Origin: Ypsolopha sequella
Lineage: Eukaryota > Arthropoda > Insecta > Lepidoptera > Ypsolophidae
Reading direction: 5' to 3'
NCBI GenBank assembly: GCA_934047225.1
Contig: OW203987.1
Coordinates: forward strand, 1,267,501-1,331,500
DNA: 64,000 bases
Shown: in pieces, positions 22,472-34,127 of the stretch
Layout: every line of letters starts with the position of its first letter
Position numbering within the stretch: position 1 is the first letter of the stretch
Position numbers and translations under genes: made by a program
The notes under the pieces: generated by a model
Told to the model about the DNA's origin: nothing
Database searches by the model: none
The model's input: the letters and a program-made list of their open reading frames with translations, nothing else

Positions 22472-22881
22472 TTTGTTATGTATAACATTTGTTTGGAGAC
22501 TACAAAATGATTATGTGCACATGATAGGTGAACTTAAATACCAACATCTGCCGAGACAAGTAGGAAGCGTTTGGGAGTTACGCCAGTTTGAAAAGCGATT
22601 GATTGTTTAAAAAATATATCTTAGAATGATTGGCAGTATCATTTTGAACAGCTTAGATTAAATCCCAAAGGATTTACGGGAAGCATGCGCAGAACCAGAG
22701 GTTTTTTTAGTATGGAAGTTTGTACCAAAAAGATATGTTTATGTGATTGTTTCATGAAAAACATTTTAATTACTTGTTGTCTAAAAATTCTGTCTTAGAA
22801 AACATGGCAGTATCATTTTGAACAGCTTAGACTAAATTCCAGACAGATTGTCTTAAAATTCCATCTTAGGACAATTGGCAG
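22472..22881. mobile_element. Foldback element, left arm (interrupted by BEL/Pao)
   Basis: This 410-bp arm is the imperfect reverse complement of 37624-38073. The shared termini are tttgttatgtataacatttg on the left and its complement on the right. Stretches such as gcgtttgggagtta, gtgcacatgataggtgaact and ggcagtatcattttgaacag match between arms. Inside the arm, ggcagtatcattttgaacag is itself repeated (about 22633 and 22809), so the arm is built from subrepeats. The retrotransposon entered near the centre. Confidence 0.8.
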
Positions 22882-23076
22882 TGTTTAGATAACAAATACG
22901 GAACGCATCGGGATCTCCCTGCGCCCGCACCCCTGTATCACCACTTAGCCGTGTGACGCATACATGGACAGACGTCGTCGATCATACTTAGTATTTTATA
23001 TTGAATCCTTATAGATTAAAGTATTTGGACAAAAACAAAGTATTTTAGATTTGAAAGAAGACCCTAAGCATCAACA
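22882..23076 (+). repeat. 5' LTR of BEL/Pao element
   Basis: 195 bp, preceded by GGCAG and ending catcaaca just before tatt and the primer binding site. No difference from the 3' copy found by eye. Confidence 0.96.
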
Positions 23077-23983
23077 TATTTGGCGACCGTAACAGAAGAA
23101 CACGAATTTGCAATCGACACGTCTACGGGTTTATCGTTTGGACAACTTTTCCACGACCTTTGGACCGGCAACGGCGAATATTGGATTTGGGACAAAGGAA
23201 TTACAGGATTTGCAGTGTGTGATAGTGAAGTTGGCTTCTGAAGTGGAGGTTTGCTCGTTCCTTAGCTGATTCCTATATCCTTTAAACCTATTTAATCGTC
23301 TAGCTTGCTCGAGTTCAAAAATAATTCTTGTTTTTTTATCGCAAAGGCATATCCATTCAAACCGCGTTTTGTGCTGAGTTTCTCTGGCTAAGTCAAGCTA
23401 CAAATATTATTTTTATTACATAAATATTAGCAAAACATAGTTTTCATATTTACTGTGAAATGAACAAAGCGTCATTGAAACTATTTTCCGCATTCCAATG
23501 CTAAAATATCTTCTCGTTTCTATATAACCTAACTAGGTACCTACTATTTTTCTATTTTACTGCAAGTAAATAAGTTTGTTTTTTTTTTTTTTTTTTTTTT
23601 CAATCGGCTTGCTACCATTTTGCAGCCGTATCGCAGATCCATTTATCCATTTAGTTTAAACATTTCATAGCTATAAATTCATTATTGCAATTGCAGTTTT
23701 AAAGACATTTAACTGAAATAAAAATACCTACCTACAACTTTCCCCGAACCTAAACAGTGAAATAGTTTTTTTTTTTAAAAGTGAATTTAATTGCAACTCA
23801 TCTCAATTCCAGGTTGCTAAGACGAGTGCAAGCGCATTTAGGACCTAAACCTGATAAATTGCACTCTTATCTACGATCGGCCGGTGACCTGTCTACTATT
23901 GTTATCGCTCGACGTCACAACTGCTTTGAAAGGTTTGCTTTGAGTAAAGGTATTTATAAACTTGAATTTTTGTCTTCATTGCA
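23077..23983 (+). promoter_or_regulatory. BEL/Pao leader with primer binding site
   Basis: Begins tatt followed by tggcgaccgtaacag (23081-23095). Its complement would end in CCA, as expected of a tRNA primer; I do not assign the tRNA. A T-run lies at 23578-23600. The rest is non-coding leader; a 68-codon open frame ending at 23987 is unlikely to be used. Confidence 0.65.
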
Positions 23984-26900
23984 ATGACTGGCACAGATGA
24001 GTCTAGAGAATTAAAGGCTAAAAGGGCTTCTATAAAAGGAAGGTTAACTACGTTTGAGAAATATTTAGAGGAATTAAAGTTATGTACTATTATTACAAAG
24101 TTAAAATGTCATGAAACAAAAACACGATTGAAAAAGTTAGAAAAGCTATTCGAGGAGTATGATTTAATCCAAACTAGCATAGAAATTAAGCAGGAAAGTT
24201 CCGAAAATCAGGTCGAGAGGGAAGCTAGTGAGAATAGGTTTTATACATGTATTGCTGAGGCTCAAGATATGATAGAAATGTACAATAGTAGGGTTGAGGC
24301 GGACGTACAAAGCTCATGTTCGAACACAAATGTACAAAATACTAATATTAAGTTACCCCAAATTAAAATTCCTAATTTTTCGGGTGACGGATCAAATTGG
24401 TTGGAATTTCACGATACGTTTTCTTCGTTGATTCATAATAATGAATCAATTGCAAGTATTAATAAGTATCAATATTTGAAAGGTGCAATTACCGGTTCCG
24501 CAGCGTCTGTGATCGCAAGTTTAGAAATATCGAGCCGTAACTATGAAGTCGCCTGGAAACTTCTGTGCGATCGTTTTAATGATAAGCGTAAGCTAGTGTT
24601 TACTCACCTTAAGGCTTTGCTCGACGCACCGAACACCAGTGGAGATTTTTCTCTGCGCATTTTAGCCGATCATATTGCGAAACATTTAAGAGCCTTAAAT
24701 ACTCTAGGTGAAAAAACTGAGAATTGGGATATTCTGATTATATTTTTATTCTCAGCCAAGTTGGATAGTGTTACTAGCACAAAATGGGAAGAATATAAAG
24801 GGTCTTTATCTGACGTACCTAACTTGGAAAATTTCTATACATTTTTGCGTATGAGAGCGGATGTTCTCGAGGCGACAGCAGCAAGTAGCAGCAAGCCGAG
24901 TTTTGAGCAGCAGCCATCGCAGCAACAGCCGCAGCTGATGCAATTTAAGCGCATAAATAAACAACAAAGGTCGTTTGTTGCTGCTACTTGTGAGAGTGAC
25001 AAAAACAACAAGTGTTTTGTGTGTAATGGTGAGCATTTAATTTATTATTGCGAAAAATTTTTGGCGATGTCACCGGCAGACAGATTCAATTTGGTCGTGA
25101 AAAATAGGCATTGTATCAACTGTCTCCGTAGCGGACATTTAGCCCCTCAATGTAAGTCTTCATCTTGCAAATTATGTAAACACAAACACAATTCGCTTTT
25201 ACATTTTGAGAAACGGACTGGCGAGAACAAGCAATTGGTTTCTAGTCCGATTTCATTATCAACTTGCATTTCTAATCAAGTTTTATTATCGACAGCTATT
25301 GTCAAGGTATCATGTACTAATTCAAATGATTTTGTTGAAGCACGCTGTTTGCTTGATTGCGGGTCACAATCGTCTTTTTGTAGTCAGGATCTAAAAAATA
25401 AACTGTGTGTCCAGACTGAAAACGTGAACTCAGTTTGCGTAACAGGAATAAACAGTATATCGTTTGAAGCATTACAGCGCTGTAATATCAAAGTACAGTC
25501 GCGCACAAATGCGTTTAGCACGTCAGTCAATGCATTTGTTATCAATGATATAACCAGTACACTTCCAAGTCATGAAGTGGATGTATCGAGTATCAAGTTG
25601 CCAAAAAATTTAACTCTTGCTGATTGTACCTATCACATACCATCGAAAATTGATTTGTTGTTAGGAGCAGATGTTTTTTGGGGAATATTATGTTCTGAAC
25701 AGATAAAGTTAGGTCGAGACTTACCTATTTTACAAAACTCCATGTTTGGTTGGTTAATATCGGGACCAGTCATGTGTAGCGGTAATTATAATAATCATAA
25801 AAAAGTCGTTTGTAATTTCAGTCATGAAATCCAAATACAACTTAAAAAATTTTGGGAACTTGAGGAAGTTCCTCAAAAGCCAGCAATGTCTCAGGAGGAG
25901 AAGGAATGCGAGCGGCATTTCGAGCAGCACACTCGGCGGCTTGAGGACGGCCGTTTCTGCGTCACGTTGCCTTTGAAATCGAAGCCAGAAACATTAGGAG
26001 ATTCGTATTATATGGCACGTAAAAGGTTTGAATCATTAGAGCGACGTTTTCGAAAGCAACCTGACGTAAAAACCCAGTATGTAAAGTTTTTAAACGAGTA
26101 CGAAGTTCTCGGGCATCTGTCAAGGACTGAGAGACCTGAAAACGCTGTATTTTTGCCACATCACCCGGTATTGAAAGAACAAAGTGAAAGCACAAAATGT
26201 AGAGTAGTTTTTGACGGTTCGTGCAAAACTACTTCCGGTCTCTCACTTAACGAAATAATGATGGTAGGACCTACTCTTCAAGATGATATTTTCTCTATTT
26301 TGATCCGATTGAGACAGCATGCGTTTATTTTTACCGGAGATATAGAGAAATTTTACAGGCAAATATTAATTGAACAAAAACAGAGACATCTTCAAACAAT
26401 TTTATGGCGAGAAAACGAGTGGGAACCCATTAATTATTTGCAGTTAAATACTGTGACATATGGTACCTCGTCCGCCCCGTATCTAAGTACAAGATGTGTC
26501 GTGCAACTAGCGATTGAATGCAAGGATCCGTTGATAAGCGACATAATAAGACATGACTTGTATATTGATGACCTAATAACCGGTCATTCCAATGAAACCG
26601 AATTAGGTAATATTTACAAATGTGTAACTGCACAACTTGCATCAGCTGGTTTCAATTTACGTAAAGTAAGAAGTAATTCGGCTTCATTGATGAATTTAAT
26701 CTCAAATGAATCAAATATTGAAAACACTCAAAATAATTTGAAAATTTCCACTGTAACTAACACATTAGGTATCGAGTGGGATCCTAATTCTGATTCGATC
26801 ATTATCGCGGTCGAAAAATCATCTAAATTATATGAACAATGTAATGATGTTATTACAAAGCGTATAGTTCTATCAGTGTCATCAACTATATTTGATCCAC

Positions 26901-27974
26901 TAGGGCTATTAAGTGTATGCGTTATTACGTGTAAAATCATTTTGCAGAAGCTGTGGCTTCAACAAATTGGGTGGGATGAACAGATTCCTCAGGATATTGC
27001 CGAAATGTGGCTAAAAGTTATTCACAATTTAAAGTATATTGAGCGTCTGTCAATCCCACGCCAGGCTATCTGCACCAATCCTATTAAAATCGAGTTACAT
27101 ACATTTTGCGATGCATCAATGAGTGCATACGCGGCTTGTGTCTATGTACGTTCGATAGATGCATTGGGGCACATAACAGTACGGCTTTTATGTGCAAAAT
27201 CAAAGGTTTGCCCTCTGAAAACGTCTACTATACCTAGACTTGAGCTGTGTGGAGGAGTCTTAGCCGCTCGCCTATGTAAAAAGGTAACGGAATCACTGCG
27301 CTGTCTAGCAGATAAGAAAGTTTTTTGGTGCGACTCGAATGTGGTATTAGGCTGGCTGAATACTCCACCGCACAAGTTAAGTACGTTTGTGTCACATCGC
27401 GTAGCTGAGATAAACGAGTTGTGTGCAAGTAACTGCGTGTGGATGTACGTGCCTTCATCGCTGAATCCAGCTGATCTCGCATCACGTGGTGTGTACCCCG
27501 AGGAGGTACCGCATCTTTCGTTGTGGTGGGATGGGCCTACATACCTAAAAAGCGCACAAGATCAGTGGCCTGACCAGCAGAGCGTTGTTTCGCAAATCAA
27601 TTTACCTGAAGTGAGAGTCCACTTTTCAAATATTGATAGAAATCCGAAGTCAATTGTAGACTTTGAGCGATATTCGAGTTTCATAAAATTACGTCGTGCT
27701 TTTGCGTACGTCTGTCGATTTATTAATAATATATGCAAAAAGAATATAAAAATAACTGGACTTTTGACCGTTGAAGAATTAAAGAATAGCGAGTTGAAGC
27801 TAGCTCAGTTTTCACAACTTGAATGTTTTTCCATTTATAAAAATAATTTCAAATCATTACCTGCATTGCATAATTTAACCCCGACAATTGATGAACAGAC
27901 AGGCTTGATTCGTGTTGGGGGGAGGCTAGAAAACTCCGACTATAGTTTTGACAAACGGCACCCAATCGTGTTAA
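23984..27974 (+). CDS. BEL/Pao Gag-Pol, N-terminal part (interrupted in integrase)
   Basis: One open frame from Met 23984 continues to 28060, but only to the TTAA at 27971-27974 is it retrotransposon sequence. The N-terminus is charged and helical, then a DUF1759-type gag region (IPNFSGDGSNWLEF, about residue 131). Two zinc-knuckle-like Cys/His clusters follow (residues about 344-355 and 377-402). A retropepsin-like LLDCGS is near residue 455, with LGADVFWGIL following. Reverse transcriptase has FTGDIEKFYRQI and the YIDD box at residues 860-863. RNase H shows HTFCDAS near 1040, RLELCGG and WCDSNVVLGWL. The frame then reaches the start of integrase (HPIVL) and is cut by the TTAA insertion. No internal stops. 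Confidence 0.95.
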
Positions 27975-28495
27975 GGGTCGGTATAATGTCAGATGCACAA
28001 TTTCAAATGAGCATAAAACATTGTGTTACTTGGTCAATCGGTTTAATAAAAATAATATAGATAATAGACTATAGGGCTGATATTCGTGCAGAAGCAAAAA
28101 CGCAAAAGCTTTAAGTTCGCTCGATAGAAAAAAATTACGAAGTTACCTCTATATTTCATGTTTTTCGAGTGTTAAAGGACCTTTCTTAAAACAGTTTGCC
28201 TTGAAATTTGTATTAAAAATAAGAAAACAAATGACCCCGTATAATTGCGCGGGGATTTTAAATAATTCTCTTTCGTTTTCATTTAATTTAACATCTAAGA
28301 ATTGGCGCTTACGTCGATTTATTCTGAGACAAGGCGGCGACAAGATATCTCGGTCGCACGCGCTTTTTGTTCCATGCTTTGTTTCGTCACTCACCCATCA
28401 GTCAGTTGTGATCGCTCCGTTGAGACGGGAGGACTACGTTTTTGCGCTCTCGACGTCCCGGTTTCGTAATTTAAATAAATCTTGTGATTTGAAAC
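27975..28495 (+). promoter_or_regulatory. Putative promoter/5' UTR of the nested transposon gene
   Basis: 520 bp between the element's left end and the ATG. An arthropod-type initiator-like atcagtcagttg lies near 28398-28409, about 90 bp before the ATG at 28496. No TATA box is clear. Open frames across this stretch are not supported. Confidence 0.35.
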
Positions 28496-31400
28496 ATGGG
28501 AAATAAAAGCAACCAACGTAAAAAATTGAACAAAAATGTTTTACGAGTCAAAAGAAAGCAGTGGATGAAAGTAATGCAAAGGTACGCCCTTATTTGACAA
28601 AATAAGTAGATAGGTATGGTCATATGTTTTATGAAAGATGTTGAACTAAAGTTGTCTCGATGGACTAATGAATATCGCTATGTTTTTCGTCTGATGTATT
28701 TTTTTTGCTTACCTATATAATATCACAATAAATATGGTTGATGGATGTGGAAGAGGCGAAAGAGTTGTTTCTGGATCGTAGCAGATGGAAATCTGTAGTC
28801 TCTGCCTACCCCTCTGGGAGACAGGCGTGAGTATATGTATGTATGGATGTAAATATATTATCCATCCATGCATAAAACCAATTCCTTCCGTTACAAGTTC
28901 CGTAAGTACATAATAAAACAGGATTGCTAGGCATATATATGTTTGATAATTATCATGATAATTGTGTAATCATGATAACTCTTTTGCATTGGCCGCTTGC
29001 ATTGGCTCGCCCCACGTCTCTGTACGCACTCATCTCGTCTCATCACTGCATGTTGGATAAAATAGTTAGTTTGCGTTACATTACGGCGTGTAGTTTATTA
29101 GACTCCGAATGTTTGAGAACATAAGCAGCAATAGATGCTGTACTGATAGAAATCAACTTATGTGTGATGTTTGTTAACTGCAATGTTGTAAGAATAGTAC
29201 AATCACACGAGTCGAGAAAAAGTTTCTCGCACGAGTTTCGTATAATTTTTTATAGCACAAGTGCGGAAAATGCCGACTTTATGCGCGTGCGTAAAGTGGT
29301 CATTTTACGCACGGTGTGCTATAATAATTTATATCGGTCTAATTTAATAAAAACGATATTTTTGCGATAAAATGTAACCCCGTATTTAGTAAAATTACAA
29401 GTTTTGGAATAGTTGCCTCATTTTGCAGTTTACACTGAAAAACAAATGTTTTTGATAATAAACGGTTCGAGCTATACCCGGAGCGGCGGCAGCACGGCGG
29501 CCCACTTATTTATTTAGATTTCTACAAAAGACTTGTTCGAGGTTGGTATGACGACTGACATCTTGCCTTTATTTCAGGAAAAGATGTATGCCTAAATTTG
29601 ACGACGCAGAAATAGAAATAAAAAGTATACAACCTAGGTAAGTACTGCTTACTTACCAACTTTTAATCAAACATAGCGATTTTGTTATACCACACGGAGG
29701 AAAAAGCCAGACTTACTGAAATAAATTTAACTTCTAACTAATCATTACTTTTCTTGGTAAAAATGTTGCATGTTCTATTGCCATGGACCCTTCAGATTGT
29801 GACCGAAGCATGAAACTTGGTACAGGTGTAGCCTAGGTCAAAATAAGCAGATTATAGCCTGCTCCCAGCAGTTCCATCATTCGAGTGGGCGGGCCAGGGG
29901 TGTCGGAGGACGCTCCTGCCACCCCAAATACAAAAGTTACCAACGCGTCGTGATTTCATCCAAGGGCATATTTGCTATCATGTTTGTATAAATTAAAGTT
30001 GAGGAATTCAAATTTAAATTTTTTGTAAACTTTTGAGTGAATGGGTGCTGTTACATTTGAAATCAGTTAATATTTTTTATTAAGAGTTTATTTTTGTTTT
30101 GTATTGTAGACCACTGTTGACAAATATCCAGCCTGCAAACTTTATTCCTGTCGTTGCGTCTACCTCCGTTTATAATGTGCATGAGCAAGATGGTAACGAG
30201 CACAGTGCACCTAAACGGTAATATTATTATATTTATAAAATAATATGTGAGATAGCTTTAAAAAAACTTCCCAAGATTAGAAGTGCGCAGTGATTTAGCT
30301 AATTTTCATTTTATCGTTTATTATTCATGTATTATATCATATAGAAAAGATAAATCAGAAACAAATTTCAAGAAAACAAATATTTAAAAAAGAAATCTCG
30401 TGGAAGGATTCAAACCTGCGACCTCTTGCTTACATGACAATTGCGCTCTCGATTACTCCACCGAGTTACTCATACTGGACCGTCGAATTTCTCTACCATA
30501 CTTGTTCACCGAATTTTTGTTAATACTTGTAATGCACATATTGGACGCTCACGTGGGCGTTCTGTGAATATTACGACACAAGGCCTTTTTTCAAAATATT
30601 TGTTTACTTCTAATTTGTTTCTCATTGATCTTTTCTAGTTTGTAATGCAATCTAATAAAATTAATTGTATACAACATTATGTTATGACAGTACATTGTAT
30701 AATATTTTATTTTCATAAAAGTGTGAAAAAAAGTGGTTTACTTTTTTATGTTTTAAGAAACGCTTTCAAGTATATTTCATTCAACTCCTCACGCATATTA
30801 GTTTAAATATATTTAAATATATTCAATCTTTGCAACCATATTAATAAAAGAACATTGTTTGTTTTAGCCCAGATTCAATGATAAACCAAAAAAATACCGA
30901 CGGTGAATATCTTGAACCCAAAAGGTATTCAAGTCTAAATACTTGTCATTTTAAACATTAAATTTATTTTATACAATTTAAAAGTAGCCATTAACGTAAA
31001 ACATAATTATTCCTATTTTAGAATCGATTTAATGGATCTCCAACGTCATGATATTGTATTATATGATGTACCGGAAGAAGACGCACCTATAGATGAAAGG
31101 TAAATAAATTATTTATTTATTTAAATCTACATATATTGCACAACTATAAAACAGGCACTACGCCTGTCTCCCACAGGGGTTGCATTTGTTAAACTTGTAT
31201 ATGTTTTGTTTTTTAGTTCCAAGTCGATAACTAACATTATTCCTGCTGATGCTAATATCAAGTCAGGTCATGATGAACAGCAGAAAGACATCGATGGTGA
31301 ATGTCTTACGCCGAATAATATAAACGTCATTACTGCTCACGTTGGTACTACCAGATCAGATTACGATGAAAAGGAGAAAGATGGTGATGATGAGTGTCAT

Positions 31401-31701
31401 ACACCTAGGGGGTACGTGCCACTTTATACACACATACATACATAAACTCAAGCCTGTCTCCCATACGGGTAGCTTTTGTATAGCTTGTATTTGTTTTGTT
31501 TTTTAGTTCTAAGTCGATAACTAACGTTATTCCTGCTGATACCAATATCAAGTCAGATCATGATGAACAGCTCAAAGACATCGATAGTGGCCGTCATACA
31601 CCAAAGAATATGAGCGCCATCCCTGCTAACTTTGGTACTACCGTATCAGATAATAATGTAAAGGAGAAAGACATTGATGATGAATGTCTTACACCTAGGC
31701 G
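28496..31701 (+). CDS. Transposase-YqaJ fusion gene, exons 1-7 (N-terminal third)
   Basis: Exons by splice sites and frame: 28496-28581, 29578-29637, 30110-30217, 30868-30924, 31022-31099, 31217-31411, 31507-31701. All introns are GT-AG, and every junction falls after the second base of a codon (phase 2). Exon 1 starts ATGGGAAATAAAAGC and is strongly basic (many Lys/Arg), likely nuclear-targeting or DNA-binding. Exons 3-7 are short, acidic and low in recognisable domains. Exons 6 and 7 are both 195 bp and clearly duplicates (each starts SKSITN, contains EKD, ends CHTPR/CLTPR-like). Small symmetrical exons of this type can be added or skipped without changing frame. Exon calls are inferred; RNA evidence would settle them. 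Confidence 0.75.
28582..29577. other. Intron 1 of the nested gene, with LINE tail and small inverted repeat
   Basis: Contains a LINE 3' end (28735-28853). It also has an inverted repeat at 29253-29325, where tatagcacaagtgcg faces cgcacggtgtgctata. Acceptor tttatttcag ends at 29577. Confidence 0.55.
28735..28853 (+). repeat. 5'-truncated LINE 3' end
   Basis: The plus strand encodes the very end of a reverse-transcriptase reading frame (LFLDRSRWKSVVSAYPSGRQA then TGA, one residue split here from the preceding EEAKE). A tatgtatgtatgg simple-repeat tail follows. The same tail in reverse orientation occurs at 31421-31475. Confidence 0.6.
30343..30467 (-). repeat. tRNA-derived SINE, minus strand
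   Basis: On the minus strand: acceptor-like ctcggtgga, gcgcaattgtcatgtaagca, B-box aggtttgaatcct, closing tccacgag. The shared body then runs to gatttatcttttct. The ctcggtgga and tccacgag ends can pair, preserving a tRNA-like fold. Lies in intron 3. Confidence 0.7.
30594..30651 (+). repeat. SINE tail, plus strand (inverted partner of 30343-30467)
   Basis: The sequence aaatatttgtttacttctaa...tttctagtttgtaatgcaat is the SINE body and tail in plus orientation. It faces the minus-strand copy about 125 bp away, so intron 3 could form a foldback. Confidence 0.6.
31421..31475 (-). repeat. LINE tail fragment between duplicated exons
   Basis: On the minus strand it reads acccgtatgggagacaggct followed by tatgtatgtatgtgtgt, matching the tail at 28800-28850. 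A diverged version (gcctgtctcccacaggggtt) lies before exon 6 at 31160-31185. This suggests the tail was present before the exon 6/7 duplication. Confidence 0.55.
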
Positions 31702-31897
31702 GTACGTACCACTTTATTTTTAGCAAACTGTTTTGTTCTTCTGTTATAATTTTATAATATTTCGCTGGATGGTACTTTAGCAAGTTTATTTCATAATTTT
31801 TTTTCGATACAATTTTAATGATTACCAAAATTAATTTTTGACCCCAAACCTAACAACTAAAATTCATGGGTTAAATACGAGCCGTTTTTTATTGCAG

Positions 31898-33641
31898 GCC
31901 ATGTCGCACTTACGTAAATACTAAGAAACAAAAGAAAATAAAACGGAGAAAAAGGAAAGTTCGTAGTCCGAGCACTGAAGAAGCTTATACAGATTGCAAC
32001 GAAGAGAGAAGAATAATAGATATAAATTATTTTTTACATAATTTAAAAAAAATTGCTAGTCATTCAAAATTCGGCTGTGGATTAAATAATTTGGATCTTC
32101 AGGGTGAAAAAAAGATAGGTCTAATGTCTAAATTAACATTCAAATGTAATATGTGTAATGTTGAATTAACTATAAATACCTGTAATCCAAAGCCTGAAAG
32201 CACTTTAGATCTTAACAGGGCTGCAGTTTCTGGAATGGTCACGTCTGGTATTGGTCTCACACAATTTTCTGATTTGCTTACGGCGATGAACATTCCATCA
32301 ATGTCACAACCAGTTTTTGATTCAACAAATGAAACAATGTCTACGGAATGGGAAAAAACTGCGACACTAGTGATGGAAAAAGCAGCTAACCGTGAAAAGG
32401 AAGCTGCAATCAAGGAAGGTCGAGTGAAAAATGGCAAAGCAGTGATTGATGTTATTGTGGATGGGTTTTGGTGTAAAAGGTCCTACAGAAGTAGTGGAAA
32501 TTATTCTGCACTTTCAGGAGGTGCAGCGATCATTGGGCGTAAATTTAAAGAAGTTTTATACCTCGGCATAAAAAACAAATATTGTTGCATTTGTGCACGG
32601 GCTGCTAACAAAAATGTAGAAGCAAAACAACATAATTGTTTTAAAAATTATACAGGGCCTTCTACTGGCATGGAATCGGAAATAATATTAGAAGGATTTC
32701 AGAATTCAATTGAAATGTACGATTTAATTTATGGACGGATGATTGCCGACGGCGATTGCAATACCTACAAAAAAATTTTAGAGGCGCGACCATATTCTGG
32801 ACATACAGTCGAAAAAATTGAGTGCCGCAACCACTTACTGCGGAATATGTGTACAAAATTATCGGCCCTGACAAGTGACACAAAATACGCAAAAAGTACT
32901 CGCGATAAAATTACCACACAACGAATTTTGGCGGTTCGTAAAGCAATTTGTTCATCAATAAAAGAACACAAAAATGGGAATGAACATATTTCGATAAGAA
33001 TAAATAAATTGTATGGTGACATTTCCAACAGCTACAATCACGCTTTCGGTGAGCATGAACAGTGCAAAAGTTACTATTGCCAAAGTGAGAAGAAAAGCGA
33101 AAATCTTGTAAACATCCTTAAGACATCAGCAATCTGGCTTAAAATTCAGTTCATTGTAGGGATAGTGGCGTCAAATGCAAGGAGCCTTATTAATGACGTT
33201 GATAGCAATTGCGTTGAGAGCTATAATAGCGTTGTAGCCAAATTCGTTGGAGGGAAACGGGTTAACTTTAGCTTAAGGCAAGGATATAAAACTCGATGTC
33301 TCGCAGCTGTCGTTTCCTTTAACACAAAGAGACCCTTGCACAACCTAGGGAAAAATATTTTAGGACATAGTCCGAGAGTAACCGTGCGCAAACGTTTCGA
33401 AGAACAAAGGATTAAAAAAGCCGCCCGAAAATGCGTTCGCAAAAAACTGAGGTACGCTTCAAAAGCAAGAAGTATAGTAGGAAACCAAGGCAAAGATGAA
33501 AATTATGGAGAAAGATGTGAAAAACCTGACTTGAAGCAGGATGAGTTTGAACAAGCAAAACAGACGTTTTTGAACAATCTCGTCAGGACAAAAGAACAAA
33601 GGTACGCGATAGAAAGGGCAACAGTATTACAGCGAGACTAG
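31898..33641 (+). CDS. Fusion gene exon 8: Mutator-like DDE transposase domain
   Basis: Acceptor ttttattgcag ends at 31897; the exon continues the phase-2 frame. It opens with a KKQKKIKRRKRKVR-type basic stretch (nuclear signal), then FKCNMCN (CxxC). The transposase core follows: VIVDGFWCKRSY (Asp codon at 32460), CCICAR and HNCF (possible zinc ligands), IADGDCNTY (Asp), ECRNH (C-x2-H) and CVESYNSVVAKFVGGKR (Glu). In the full protein these fall near residues 448, 544, 569/572 and 700. The Asp-Asp-Glu order with C-x2-H after the second Asp matches Mutator-like/Kolobok-type catalytic domains. The last native base is 33638; the TAG that closes the frame at 33639-33641 is the first three bases of a hAT-type MITE. 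Without that insertion translation would continue into the YqaJ domain. Confidence 0.88.
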
Positions 33642-34119
33642 GGTTTGCACTATTCGTTTAATTTTACTATTCGAATAAAATGAATACTTCTAGAGCCAAA
33701 TATTCGAATATTCGGATATTCGAATATTTTTAAACATTGATTGAAAACAATACAATATCAATTCAAAACAAACAAAAGCAGCTAGACTGTGGTTTGGTTT
33801 GATTGCTGCATAATTTTATTCAAATAAAATCAAGTATTTTAATTATTTTTCTTGTTTGTGTTAACACAAGTTAACACAACACAGATGCGTGCGCGCTGTC
33901 GCTGGCCGCGTGACTGACTGAGTGAACGAACGAACGAGGCTGAACGAGTAAATGAACACAAGGTGGGGTGGGACTCAGGGGCAGAGTAAGAATAAGACCA
34001 AAAACAAAAACTTTATTATTATTCAACTATTCGAATAATTTAAATGAATTATTCGAATTTGAAATTGGAGCGGATATTCGAATAAAATGAATATTCGAAT
34101 ATTCGAATTGCAAACCCTA
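33639..34119. mobile_element. hAT-type MITE, 481 bp, inserted in a coding exon
   Basis: Ends TAGGGTTTGCA and its complement TGCAAACCCTA, flanked by the 8-bp duplication agcgagac (33631-33638 and 34120-34127). Both features are typical of hAT elements. Repeated attcgaatattcg motifs fill the subterminal regions on both sides. No coding capacity. The terminal TAG supplies an in-frame stop that truncates the host transposon's protein. Confidence 0.93.
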
Positions 34120-34127
34120 AGCGAGAC

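Noticed and set aside
23781..23987. Short open frame before BEL/Pao gag-pol
   Set aside because: Lies in the leader, no family resemblance, overlaps the gag-pol start by a few bases only.
28201..28506. 101-codon open frame before exon 1 of the fusion gene
   Set aside because: Overlaps the inferred start in a different frame and lacks any domain; exon 1 at 28496 fits the spliced frame exactly.
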